Part shown: positions 1 to 6,274 of the stretch, piece after piece
Layout of the letters: every line of letters begins with the position of its first letter
How positions within the stretch are numbered: the first letter of the stretch is position 1
NCBI GenBank assembly: GCA_002352945.1
Contig: DDHL01000065.1
Location: 1 to 11,437, forward strand
DNA length: 11,437 bases
Direction of reading: 5' to 3'
From: Campylobacteraceae bacterium UBA1877
Lineage (GTDB): Bacteria; Campylobacterota; Campylobacteria; Campylobacterales; Campylobacteraceae
Position numbers and translations under genes: made by a program
The notes under the pieces: generated by a model
Database searches by the model: none
Seen by the model: only the letters and a program-made list of their open reading frames with translations
What the model was told of the DNA's origin: nothing

Positions 1-15
1 AGAAAATTTTTGACG

Positions 16-129
16 CTATCTTTTAATCCCTTCATCTGTTAAGTCGTATAGTTTATAAAATATTTTACTTATCTCTTTGTCAGTTATTATGAAATTAATT
101 TTTAAAACAGATTTTTGAAACATAGACAT
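16..129 (-). pseudogene. Possible remnant of a restriction-modification enzyme C-terminus
   Basis: A 37-codon reading frame on the minus strand runs from ATG at 129 to TAG at 16-18. The frame stays open upstream only to a stop at about 157-159. Its C-terminal half reads TDKEISKIFYKLYDLTDEGI, close in pattern to the 'EI..lVYeLYgLteeEi' tail found at the C-terminus of many type IIG/Eco57I-like restriction-methylase proteins. No ribosome binding site precedes the ATG and there is no room for a catalytic domain, so I read it as a decayed end of such a gene rather than a working gene. This rests on pattern memory only; a chance AT-rich reading frame remains possible. Confidence 0.3.
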
Positions 130-263
130 AAAAGGAAAACCTCTCAATAATAATAATTACTTGGGTTTTATTCTATCTAAAATAATTTAAAATAAAACAT
201 TTTCCTTTCATGAAATAAAACTTACTAACCTCTCACTGATAGTAATAGGTGTGAATAGTTTTT
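130..263. other. AT-rich intergenic spacer
   Basis: Very AT-rich DNA between the possible gene remnant and the terminator of the NifX/ATPase operon. I see no convincing open frame, RNA gene or promoter in it. Confidence 0.5.
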
Positions 264-265
264 GC

Positions 266-298
266 TCTAAAAAGAGCCGCACACAATAGTGCGCGGCT
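266..298 (-). terminator. Rho-independent terminator of the ATPase/NifX operon
   Basis: Arms at 275-284 and 289-298 form a 10-bp stem with a single A-C mismatch and an AATA loop. On the minus strand the stem is followed directly by a CTTTTTAG U-rich run. It begins two bases past the stop codon of the last operon gene, the expected place for an intrinsic terminator. Confidence 0.75.
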
Positions 299-299
299 A

Positions 300-665
300 T
301 TAGTGGGCGCTACAAGTGCCTTGTCCACTGCTTTTTTGAAGTTTTCCTGCCATAAGTCGCTCTAAGCTCTCCTCAACAGTTGGCGAGTTTTGATCAAAAT
401 AGAGCTCAACCCCTGCTTGAACAAATTCGCTTGCTGGTCTTGCTCCAATTCCTCCCACAACCAAAGCATCAGCTCCTAATCCTACGATATTTTGAACAGC
501 ATTTGTACACTGTCCTGTTTTATGTCCTGGATTTTTAACAGCTGAAACCTCTTTGATTTGACCATCATCTAAAGTGACAATTGTATAAAAATTTGCCCTT
601 CCAAAATGCGCTCCCCTTGGAGAGAGCTTTCCCATATTTTCATCTGTTGGAAATACTACTTTCAT
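300..665 (-). CDS. NifX/NifB C-domain-type dinitrogenase iron-molybdenum cofactor-binding family protein (distal copy)
   Basis: This 121-residue protein belongs to the NifX/NifY/NifB C-terminal family (Pfam Dinitrogenase iron-molybdenum cofactor biosynthesis). Members bind or carry metal clusters as small cytoplasmic domains. The family signature is visible as HFGRA (20-24), the GHKTGQC segment with Cys53 (47-53), and the ALVVGGIGARP strand-turn (67-77). Beyond the usual fold there is a short C-terminal tail with Cys118 and a final His, which could add a metal ligand. The ATG start is preceded by AAGGAG at good spacing and overlaps the TGA of the 38-codon gene upstream (ATGA), implying translational coupling. 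It is the last gene of the operon and a terminator follows. Nitrogenase genes are absent from the window, so FeMo-cofactor itself need not be the ligand. The family call is firm; the substrate is unknown. Confidence 0.9.
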   Translation of the reverse strand: MKVVFPTDENMGKLSPRGAHFGRANFYTIVTLDDGQIKEVSAVKNPGHKTGQCTNAVQNIVGLGADALVVGGIGARPASEFVQAGVELYFDQNSPTVEESLERLMAGKLQKSSGQGTCSAH

Positions 666-778
666 CTTTGCTCCTTGTTCATATTTTTGTTAAGACAACT
701 TCCATCTCTTCTACATTCTCGTCTGCGTTGGCGCAATCTTCTTTGCTCTTTTTGAGCTTGACATGATCTGTTTCTCAT
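662..778 (-). CDS. Small Arg/Cys-rich protein, 38 residues, unknown function
   Basis: A short gene sits between the two NifX-type genes. An ideal Shine-Dalgarno AGGAGG (784-789) lies five bases before the ATG at 778, and the TGA at 662-664 overlaps the ATG of the next gene. The product begins MRNRSCQAQKEQRRLRQRRR. It contains 11 Arg, 3 Lys and only 4 acidic residues, with Cys at 6, 22 and 28 (CRRDGSC at the last two). No membrane segment or known domain is recognisable. It fills the gap between its neighbours exactly, with a strong RBS on one side and a coupled start on the other, which argues for real translation. The Cys spacing and basic charge suggest a metal- or cluster-binding or docking peptide, but that is inference. 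The alternative is a leader frame that only couples translation to the next gene. Confidence 0.65.
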   Translation of the reverse strand: MRNRSCQAQKEQRRLRQRRRECRRDGSCLNKNMNKEQR

Positions 779-787
779 CTTTTCCTC

Positions 788-1129
788 CTATAAATTTTGA
801 GATTCCAATTTTCCCAAAAGGTAAGCTTCATAAGCATCCTTTACACGCATATTTTCTGCTCCCTTAAATATTTTCAAATCACCCTTTCTTAAAATCTCAA
901 GGGCTTTTTGTCCTGCACCATTTCCTGTAATGATTACATCCACCCCTTTTTGCAAAACTTGGCTAGCCATTTTCAAGCCAGCTCCATGGCCATCTTCTCT
1001 GGCACTATTTTGCATTGGCTCAAAACTCTTTTTATCTTCATCATAAATAAGAGCCATTGCACTCCTTCCAAATCTCGCATCCATCATCGAATCCCAATCT
1101 TTACCTTTGGTAGTAAACAGTATTTTCAT
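788..1129 (-). CDS. NifX/NifB C-domain-type cofactor-binding family protein (proximal copy)
   Basis: A 113-residue member of the same NifX/NifB C-domain family as the operon's last gene, but clearly diverged from it. It has RFGRS (19-23), GHGAG (47-51) where the other copy has GHKTGQC, and the ITGNGAGQKA turn (67-76). It contains no cysteine at all, so any cluster binding would have to use His, Asp or Asn side chains or be transient. The start ATG follows AAGGAT nine bases after the TAA of the upstream ATPase, so the genes are co-transcribed. Two unlike NifX-type subunits in one operon suggest a heteromeric carrier or two separate transfer steps; this is inference. Family assignment is confident; the cofactor is unknown. 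Confidence 0.9.
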   Translation of the reverse strand: MKILFTTKGKDWDSMMDARFGRSAMALIYDEDKKSFEPMQNSAREDGHGAGLKMASQVLQKGVDVIITGNGAGQKALEILRKGDLKIFKGAENMRVKDAYEAYLLGKLESQNL

Positions 1130-1138
1130 CTCTATCCT

Positions 1139-2005
1139 TTACATGTAAGAGTCAATCTTTTGCCACATTGATGCAATCTCACCTTTAAAGTTTGGATTTT
1201 CAATCAATGTCTTATTCTCTTTTAGGCTCTCCCAAAACTCTTTTGAGTAGGGTATTTTGCCAACTAGCGGAACGTTTTGTTCATTTAAATACTTCTCAAT
1301 CTCACTACTCGCATCCATATTTAAATCCCACTTATTAATCAAAGCTACACACTTTAATTTAAAATCTTTGCAAAGCTGGTGAACTCTTTTTAAATCATGC
1401 AGTCCTGAAACGCTCCCTTCAGCCACTATCGCAACCAAATCTGCTCCGCTAACAGATGCGATAACCGAACATCCAACCCCCGGACTCCCATCAACCAAGA
1501 TATACTTTGCGCTCTCTTTTTTTGCCTCGTCTTTGGCTCTACTTTTTACATGAGATACAAGTTTTCCCGAATTTTCAGCCGTTGGAGCAAGTTCTGCATG
1601 CACAATGCTATTTCCAAAATTTGTTCTTGAAATATAACTCTTTCCCGCAATTCGAGGCTCCATGTGAATCGCTTCAATTCTACAAACAGTTGCACAAAGA
1701 TGGCATCCTTCGCACAAAAGTGGGTTTACCTCATATTTCCCATCTTTAAAACCAATTGCGCCAAAATGACACGTGCGCATGCACTTGCCGCAAGCCCTGC
1801 ACAACTCTTGGTCAATCACCGCTTCATGTCCGCTTTGAAACTGCTCTTCATTATTAAAATCAGCTCCTAGCAAAATATACAAATTTGACGCATCAACGTC
1901 ACAATCACACGCAACAGACTCATTACTATTTAAAGCAACAAATGCGGCACTCAAAGATGTTTTTCCGGTACCACCCTTTCCTGAAATAACTACTACCTCT
2001 TTCAC
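1139..2005 (-). CDS. MinD/Mrp-superfamily P-loop ATPase with inserted 2x[4Fe-4S] ferredoxin segment (second copy)
   Basis: A 288-residue soluble ATPase of the MinD superfamily with an inserted ferredoxin domain. The deviant Walker A GKGGTGKT is at residues 9-16. Two CxxCxxCxxxC clusters follow, at Cys69/72/75/79 and Cys98/101/104/108, each with the spacing for a [4Fe-4S] centre. The switch II-like DGSPG is at 172-176 and SGLHDLK at 200-206. The family is related to Mrp/Nbp35 Fe-S carriers; ATP binding probably gates cluster or metal delivery, although its client is not established. The start is GTG at 2005, with AGGAG seven bases upstream, and it overlaps the TGA of the preceding ATPase gene (GTGA). 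It is distinct from that first copy in sequence, so the pair could form a heterodimer. Confidence is high for family, low for exact role. Confidence 0.92.
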   Translation of the reverse strand: MKEVVVISGKGGTGKTSLSAAFVALNSNESVACDCDVDASNLYILLGADFNNEEQFQSGHEAVIDQELCRACGKCMRTCHFGAIGFKDGKYEVNPLLCEGCHLCATVCRIEAIHMEPRIAGKSYISRTNFGNSIVHAELAPTAENSGKLVSHVKSRAKDEAKKESAKYILVDGSPGVGCSVIASVSGADLVAIVAEGSVSGLHDLKRVHQLCKDFKLKCVALINKWDLNMDASSEIEKYLNEQNVPLVGKIPYSKEFWESLKENKTLIENPNFKGEIASMWQKIDSYM

Positions 2006-2853
2006 CTCTCTTCTCCTAAAAATTGACTTATATCTTCTAGGGCTTTTTTAAAATCCTCAACTTTTTGAAAAACCAACTCGCCCCTTGCACAACTTTTTGC
2101 AATCATTTCATCATGAGGAATTTTTGCAACAATAGGAATTTTTTCATTTTCACAATACTCTAGCACCTTGGAATCACCAATTCCAACACGATTTAAAACA
2201 ACTCCAAAACTTTTACCCAGCGCCCTTGTTGCTTCAACCGCCGCTTTTAAATCATGCAGCCCAAAGGGTGTTGGCTCAGTTACTAAAAGCACTATTTGGC
2301 TCTGCTTGATTGATTCTAAAAATGAGCAAGAAGAGCCTGGAGGTGCATCAACAATGAGCCACTCTTTAGCAATGGTGCTTGCCTTTTGGATCGTTTTTGC
2401 AATCAGAGGTGTTGCCATCTCTTGCCCCACATCCAAACGTCCTTCTATACATGTAAAGCCCATTGATGAGCCAACCTTTATCTCTCCCATGGGAAACTCT
2501 TCCATTGGTAATGCTTGAGCAAAACAGAGCTGACTGCAAGCATAACAACTGTGGCAAAGTTTTGGAAAAACCAAAATCTCACTAGGAAGAGCCATAATTG
2601 CATTAAAGTGGCAATACGAGGCACACTGATTGCAAAGAACACACTTTTGCTCATCCCGCACAGGAGCAGCTTTTGTAGCAACAATGCTCTCTTCCCATTT
2701 TGGCTTTAAATACAAAGCGCTGTTTGGCTCTTCCACATCGGCATCTGCTAAAACCACATCTTGGTTAATTTCAGATAAGTAAGCGGCCAAATTAAGACTG
2801 AGAGTGGTTTTGCCAGTTCCACCCTTTCCGCTAGCTACTGTAACCTGTCTCAT
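2002..2853 (-). CDS. MinD/Mrp-superfamily P-loop ATPase with inserted 2x[4Fe-4S] ferredoxin segment (first copy)
   Basis: This is the first gene of the operon and encodes 283 residues. It has a deviant Walker A GKGGTGKT at 9-16, the ADADVEEPN strand-loop at 36-44, ferredoxin-type clusters at Cys71/74/77/81 and Cys100/103/106/110, the DAPPG switch II at 169-173, and FGLHDLK at 197-203. DAPPG is the standard form in Mrp-type ATPases, whereas the partner copy has DGSPG. Proteins of this architecture occur as tandem pairs next to NifX-type genes in many anaerobes and are generally annotated without a proven client. The ATG at 2853 follows GGAGTAGGA and lies about 20 bases downstream of the predicted transcription start. 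Expression should be controlled by the strong, operator-flanked promoter upstream. Confidence 0.92.
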   Translation of the reverse strand: MRQVTVASGKGGTGKTTLSLNLAAYLSEINQDVVLADADVEEPNSALYLKPKWEESIVATKAAPVRDEQKCVLCNQCASYCHFNAIMALPSEILVFPKLCHSCYACSQLCFAQALPMEEFPMGEIKVGSSMGFTCIEGRLDVGQEMATPLIAKTIQKASTIAKEWLIVDAPPGSSCSFLESIKQSQIVLLVTEPTPFGLHDLKAAVEATRALGKSFGVVLNRVGIGDSKVLEYCENEKIPIVAKIPHDEMIAKSCARGELVFQKVEDFKKALEDISQFLGEER

Positions 2854-2866
2854 TTCCTACTCCATT

Positions 2867-2882
2867 TTTTACATATGTAAAA
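2867..2882. promoter_or_regulatory. Palindromic operator candidate O1 (downstream of the -10 box)
   Basis: TTTTACATATGTAAAA is a perfect 16-bp palindrome. It abuts the -10 hexamer and covers the predicted transcription start of the ATPase operon. A dimeric regulator bound here would block initiation. Its centre is 29 bp from that of O2. Confidence 0.6.
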
Positions 2883-2910
2883 TTATAGGGTTTATTTTTA
2901 CATATGTCAA
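2882..2910 (-). promoter_or_regulatory. Consensus sigma-70 promoter of the ATPase/NifX operon
   Basis: On the minus strand TTGACA (2905-2910) is separated by exactly 17 bases from TATAAT (2882-2887). Both hexamers match the sigma-70 consensus perfectly, which is uncommon in Campylobacterota, where -35 boxes are usually weak. The expected transcription start is near 2875, leaving a leader of about 20 bases before the ATG at 2853. Confidence 0.8.
2896..2910. promoter_or_regulatory. Palindromic operator candidate O2 (overlapping the -35 box)
   Basis: TTTTACATATGTCAA repeats the O1 motif with one deviation, and its right half is the -35 hexamer of the minus-strand promoter. Two copies of one palindrome flanking the core promoter elements point to a repressor that can occupy both. 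No regulator gene is present in the window. Confidence 0.55.
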
Positions 2911-2955
2911 TATACAAGCATAAAATGTGTTTAATAAGTATTGTCTTTTTGTCAA

Positions 2956-2961
2956 TATAAT
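2956..2961 (+). promoter_or_regulatory. -10 element candidate for the diguanylate cyclase gene
   Basis: A TATAAT hexamer lies 24 bases before the TTG at 2986. There is no good -35 hexamer, only A/T-rich DNA, which is normal for promoters of this phylum. Transcription starting near 2968 would include the Shine-Dalgarno at 2974-2980 but not the in-frame TTG at 2941, supporting the shorter protein. Confidence 0.45.
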
Positions 2962-2985
2962 GGCTTAGTGAACAAAGGAGCGCCT

Positions 2986-4827
2986 TTGAAAAAACCGACT
3001 ATGGGGGTTTTTACCCTGCCGCTGCTTGCATTGATTGTGGGGATTGGATTTGCACTCTTTGTTTCAGGTGCTACTTTTTTGTGGATAAAAAAGATGCAAA
3101 ATGACCAAAGTTTGCATAGAATTGAACAAATCTCCACTCTCATTCAAGCAAGATTAGATTTGCACATACATCTTCTAAAAAGCTTTAGCGGACTTATCTA
3201 TTCAGTTAAATTTTTAGATAACCAAACTCTTGAAAACTTTTTTTACACTCAAGATTTAAAAACACTTTTTTTAGATATTCAAGCTATCGGATATGCCCCC
3301 TTAGCTTTTGTAAATGAAACCAAAAATGAAACTATAAATCCTCTTGATGCTTTTGAAAACAAAGGCGCAACATTTTTTATACCAATTAACTATCTCTATC
3401 CTTTAAGTAGCGAAAATAGAAAAATTCTTGGATTTGATTTGACAAGCAATCTACCTATTTATAAAGCCATTAAAGGAGCATCTAAAAATTTAATGCCTAC
3501 TCTCTCAGGCAAAAATGACATTGTAGATGAAAACTTTTTGCTTCTTTATCCCATATTTGCAAACAACCACACAAAAAGCTCTATAAATGGATTTTTGTAT
3601 GTGATTTTAGACTCAAAGCTCTTTTTTAAAAACTTGCTTGATAACCTCAAACTTCCAATTGGCATAAAAATTTATGATGAAAAAGTTTTAGATAAAAATC
3701 TTTTATATGCCTCAAATCTATCAATTCCAACACCTTTTTTAAAAAAGGAGAAGATACTTGAGTTTTTTGGGCACAAGTGGATGCTTCAGATAGAATCTGA
3801 TGCAATTTTAGATATGGGTTTTATTCACTATCTTCCCTTGATTGAGCTTATTTTTGGAACACTTTTGAGCATTGTTACTTTTGCATGGCTTTTAGGCTTA
3901 ATGCAAACAAACAAAAAAGCATTTAAATTGGCCAAAAAGATGACCTTAACAATACGCAATCAGATGCAAATTATTGACCGCGTTGTTATATCTTTAAACA
4001 CCGATATAGATGGAAAAATAACCGCAGTAAGCCAAGCATTTTGCAATATCTCTGGATATACAAAAAAGGAGCTTATCGGTCAAAAATGCACCCTAACCCA
4101 CCATCCAGATACTCCACAAAGTTTTTGCGATGAGCTTTATGAAAAGATCAAAAGTGAAAAATTATGGCAAGGAGAGGTGAAAAATTTAAGTAAAAAAGGG
4201 GCAACTTATTGGACTTACAATATTATCACTCCTTTGGAAAACGAAGAGCAAAAAATTGTCGGCTCATCTTTTATTTGTCAAGACATTACAGATAAAAAAT
4301 GGACCGAAAAACTCTCAATTACAGATCCTCTTACAAAAATATATAATCGTTTAAAATTAGATGAACTTTTAACAATTAATCTTCAAATCGCAAAGCGGCA
4401 CGAAACTCCATTTAGCGTTATTCTTTTAGACATAGATAAGTTCAAAAATATCAACGATACCTTTGGACACCAAACAGGAGATATCTTTTTAAAAGAGTTT
4501 GCTTCTCTTCTTAAAAAGAGATTGCGAGCCGAAGATATTCTTGGCAGATGGGGAGGTGAAGAGTTTTTAATTATTGCTCCAAGCAGCAGTCTAGATGAAG
4601 CTTCAATGTTTGCTAAAAAACTATGCGATGCTACAAGAGAGCATCTGTTTAAAGAGGTTGGAAGAAAAACTGTGAGTATTGGAGTAAGCAAGTATTGTGT
4701 TGATGATGATATAAAAAGCATAATAAAAAGGGCTGATGAAGCACTTTATAGTGCAAAAGAGCATGGAAGAGACTGTGTTGGTATTAAAACGTGTCAGAGC
4801 AAAACAGTAAAAATTCTACACAATTAA
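2986..4827 (+). CDS. Membrane CHASE-PAS-GGDEF diguanylate cyclase
   Basis: A 613-residue sensor predicted to make cyclic di-GMP from two GTP. In order it has a first membrane helix (about 8-33), a periplasmic CHASE-type ligand-binding region (about 50-260, with FIPINYLYP near 130 and the N..LGFDL segment after it), a second helix (about 280-305), a PAS domain (about 327-440) and a GGDEF domain (about 445-600). The active-site motif is GGEEF at 523-527. The product-inhibition I-site RAED sits at 514-517, five residues before it, so feedback control by c-di-GMP is expected. No EAL domain is present. I chose the TTG at 2986 because AAAGGAG lies five bases upstream; an in-frame TTG at 2941 lacks an RBS and precedes the likely transcription start. 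The gene is divergent from the ATPase operon and shares its 132-bp control region. The signal sensed is unknown. Confidence 0.9.
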   Translation: MKKPTMGVFTLPLLALIVGIGFALFVSGATFLWIKKMQNDQSLHRIEQISTLIQARLDLHIHLLKSFSGLIYSVKFLDNQTLENFFYTQDLKTLFLDIQAIGYAPLAFVNETKNETINPLDAFENKGATFFIPINYLYPLSSENRKILGFDLTSNLPIYKAIKGASKNLMPTLSGKNDIVDENFLLLYPIFANNHTKSSINGFLYVILDSKLFFKNLLDNLKLPIGIKIYDEKVLDKNLLYASNLSIPTPFLKKEKILEFFGHKWMLQIESDAILDMGFIHYLPLIELIFGTLLSIVTFAWLLGLMQTNKKAFKLAKKMTLTIRNQMQIIDRVVISLNTDIDGKITAVSQAFCNISGYTKKELIGQKCTLTHHPDTPQSFCDELYEKIKSEKLWQGEVKNLSKKGATYWTYNIITPLENEEQKIVGSSFICQDITDKKWTEKLSITDPLTKIYNRLKLDELLTINLQIAKRHETPFSVILLDIDKFKNINDTFGHQTGDIFLKEFASLLKKRLRAEDILGRWGGEEFLIIAPSSSLDEASMFAKKLCDATREHLFKEVGRKTVSIGVSKYCVDDDIKSIIKRADEALYSAKEHGRDCVGIKTCQSKTVKILHN

Positions 4828-4920
4828 AGGCATATGTAGCCAATCATCAAGTTTAATCTTATTTTTTTAACCTTCTTTTGATTACAATATACTACTTAAT
4901 TTAAAAAATAAGGATAAATT
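4828..4920 (+). promoter_or_regulatory. thiD operon promoter region
   Basis: The spacer carries a -10-like TATACT at 4888-4893 preceded by T-rich DNA without a clear -35. An AAGGA Shine-Dalgarno at about 4910-4914 serves the thiD ATG. I see no thiamine-pyrophosphate riboswitch signature, and the 93-bp spacer leaves little room for one, so TPP feedback on this operon is not evident. Confidence 0.35.
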
Positions 4921-5670
4921 ATGAAAGTACTTTTGTCCATAGCAGGAAGCGATTCAAGTGGAGGTGCCGGCATACAAGCAGATATTAAAACAGCTGAGGC
5001 CCATGGAGTTTTTGCCACAACTGCTATTACGGTTTTAACTGCTCAAAACACAACAGGAGTACGCTCTATTCGTCCAATGGATGTGGAATTTTTAAAAGAT
5101 CAAGTAGATATGGTATTTGAAGATTTGCCAGTAAGTGCGATCAAAATTGGAATGCTTTTAAATAATGAGATTATTCAATGCGTAAAAAAAATTATAGCGC
5201 CGTTAAAAATTCCCATTATTCTTGATCCAGTTTTTCTATCAAAAGCGGGGGCTCCTCTTTTAAAACCTGATGCGGTTGAAGCCATGAAAGAGCTTTTTGA
5301 GTATGCAACTATATTGACTCCAAATCAGCATGAAGCTAAAGCACTTTTTGGCGAACCTTTACATGTAAAAGCTCCATGCCCTGTTATAGTAAAACATTTT
5401 ACATCAGATGCTAAAAGCCACGACACCCTTTTTTATCCAGATGGAACCACTAAAACTTTTACAACCCCAAAACTAGAAACTACCAATTTACACGGTTCAG
5501 GATGCTCATTTTCAACTGCAATCGCAGCCAACATGGCCTTAGGATATGGGCTTGAAGAGTCTATTAAAAAGGCAAAAGATTTTATCTACCATGCAATCAA
5601 AAATGCTCCAAATCTAGGAAAGGGCCCAGGGCCACTTGCCCATAAAAAAGGCGCAGAGTATGCAAAATAA
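4921..5670 (+). CDS. thiD: Hydroxymethylpyrimidine / phosphomethylpyrimidine kinase ThiD
   Basis: A 249-residue ribokinase-fold enzyme that phosphorylates 4-amino-5-hydroxymethyl-2-methylpyrimidine and then its monophosphate, giving the pyrophosphate used for thiamine synthesis. The N-terminal glycine-rich GSDSSGGAGIQAD (9-21) and TVLTAQNTTGV (37-47) form the pyrimidine pocket. DPVF is at 102-105 and TPNQHEA at 133-139. GSGC (192-195) carries the conserved cysteine and anion-hole loop of the family. The protein is a little shorter than the usual 260-270 residues, mainly in the segment before the final helices. It is the first gene of a three-gene operon; its last codons overlap the start of thiE. 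Function is assigned from strong family motifs. Confidence 0.93.
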   Translation: MKVLLSIAGSDSSGGAGIQADIKTAEAHGVFATTAITVLTAQNTTGVRSIRPMDVEFLKDQVDMVFEDLPVSAIKIGMLLNNEIIQCVKKIIAPLKIPIILDPVFLSKAGAPLLKPDAVEAMKELFEYATILTPNQHEAKALFGEPLHVKAPCPVIVKHFTSDAKSHDTLFYPDGTTKTFTTPKLETTNLHGSGCSFSTAIAANMALGYGLEESIKKAKDFIYHAIKNAPNLGKGPGPLAHKKGAEYAK

Positions 5671-6274
5671 ACTAAAAGGACTTTATGTTTTAACTGATGA
5701 TAAGCTCACTCCTTTATCGACTATCACCTCTCAGGTAAAGGAGCTGCTTGAATCTCAAGTTAAGGTAATTCAGTTTAGAGACAAAATCCATAGCGATTCA
5801 CAAATAGCTCCAATTGCACAAGAATTACAAAATCTATGCACTGAGTTTAAAGCGACATTTATCATTAATGATAGAGTTGATTTAGCTAAAAAAATCGGTG
5901 CAGATGGAGTGCATATAGGAATGGATGATACAAGTTTGACTAAAGCAAGAAAACTGCTACCAAATGCGATTATCGGAGTTTCGTGCTATGGAGATTTGAA
6001 CCGGGCAAAAGAGGCGCAAAAATTAGGAGCTAGCTATGTAGCTTTTGGTGCATGTTTTTCATCTTCAACCAAACCTCAGGCAAAGCCAATTTCACTTGAA
6101 ATTATCAAAAAAGCCAAGGAAGAAATCTCAATTCCAATCTGTGTTATAGGTGGAATCAACAAAAAAAATATCCATTTAGTTAAAGATGCAGATTTAATCA
6201 GTGTCGTTAGCGCCGCATACAAACCAGATACAATTGCTAAAAATATTTCATCTCTTCAAAGAGCACTTTTATGA
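5660..6274 (+). CDS. thiE: Thiamine phosphate synthase ThiE
   Basis: A 204-residue TIM-barrel enzyme that joins hydroxymethylpyrimidine pyrophosphate to hydroxyethylthiazole phosphate to form thiamine phosphate. Signature pieces appear in order: QFRDK (38-42), INDR (69-72) for pyrophosphate and magnesium, GVHIGMDD (83-90), GVSCY (106-110), FSSSTKP (133-139) in place of the common FpT.TK loop, GGIN (164-167) and SVVSAAY (181-187). I chose the ATG at 5660, inside the end of thiD, with AAGG upstream. An in-frame TTG at 5636 would add eight residues before the conserved LYVLTDD strand and has no better RBS. Its TGA overlaps the ATG of the next gene. ThiD and ThiE act one after the other in the pathway. 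Confidence 0.93.
   Translation: MQNKLKGLYVLTDDKLTPLSTITSQVKELLESQVKVIQFRDKIHSDSQIAPIAQELQNLCTEFKATFIINDRVDLAKKIGADGVHIGMDDTSLTKARKLLPNAIIGVSCYGDLNRAKEAQKLGASYVAFGACFSSSTKPQAKPISLEIIKKAKEEISIPICVIGGINKKNIHLVKDADLISVVSAAYKPDTIAKNISSLQRALL

Noticed and set aside
2941..2985. Longer start (TTG at 2941) for the diguanylate cyclase
   Set aside because: No Shine-Dalgarno, and it lies upstream of the TATAAT at 2956-2961; the TTG at 2986 has AAAGGAG five bases before it.
4383..4721. 112-codon minus-strand frame inside the GGDEF domain
   Set aside because: Antisense to well-conserved GGDEF coding sequence, no RBS or recognisable domain; an opposite-strand shadow.
4829..4868. Weak hairpin and T-run after the diguanylate cyclase as a terminator
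   Set aside because: The stem is only three GC pairs around ATATGTA and the T-run begins over 15 bases later.
4828..4920. TPP riboswitch upstream of thiD
   Set aside because: The spacer is short and lacks the conserved CUGAGA-type core; nothing supports it.
5636..5659. TTG start of thiE at 5636
   Set aside because: It adds eight non-conserved residues inside thiD; ATG at 5660 is a better codon and fits the family N-terminus.
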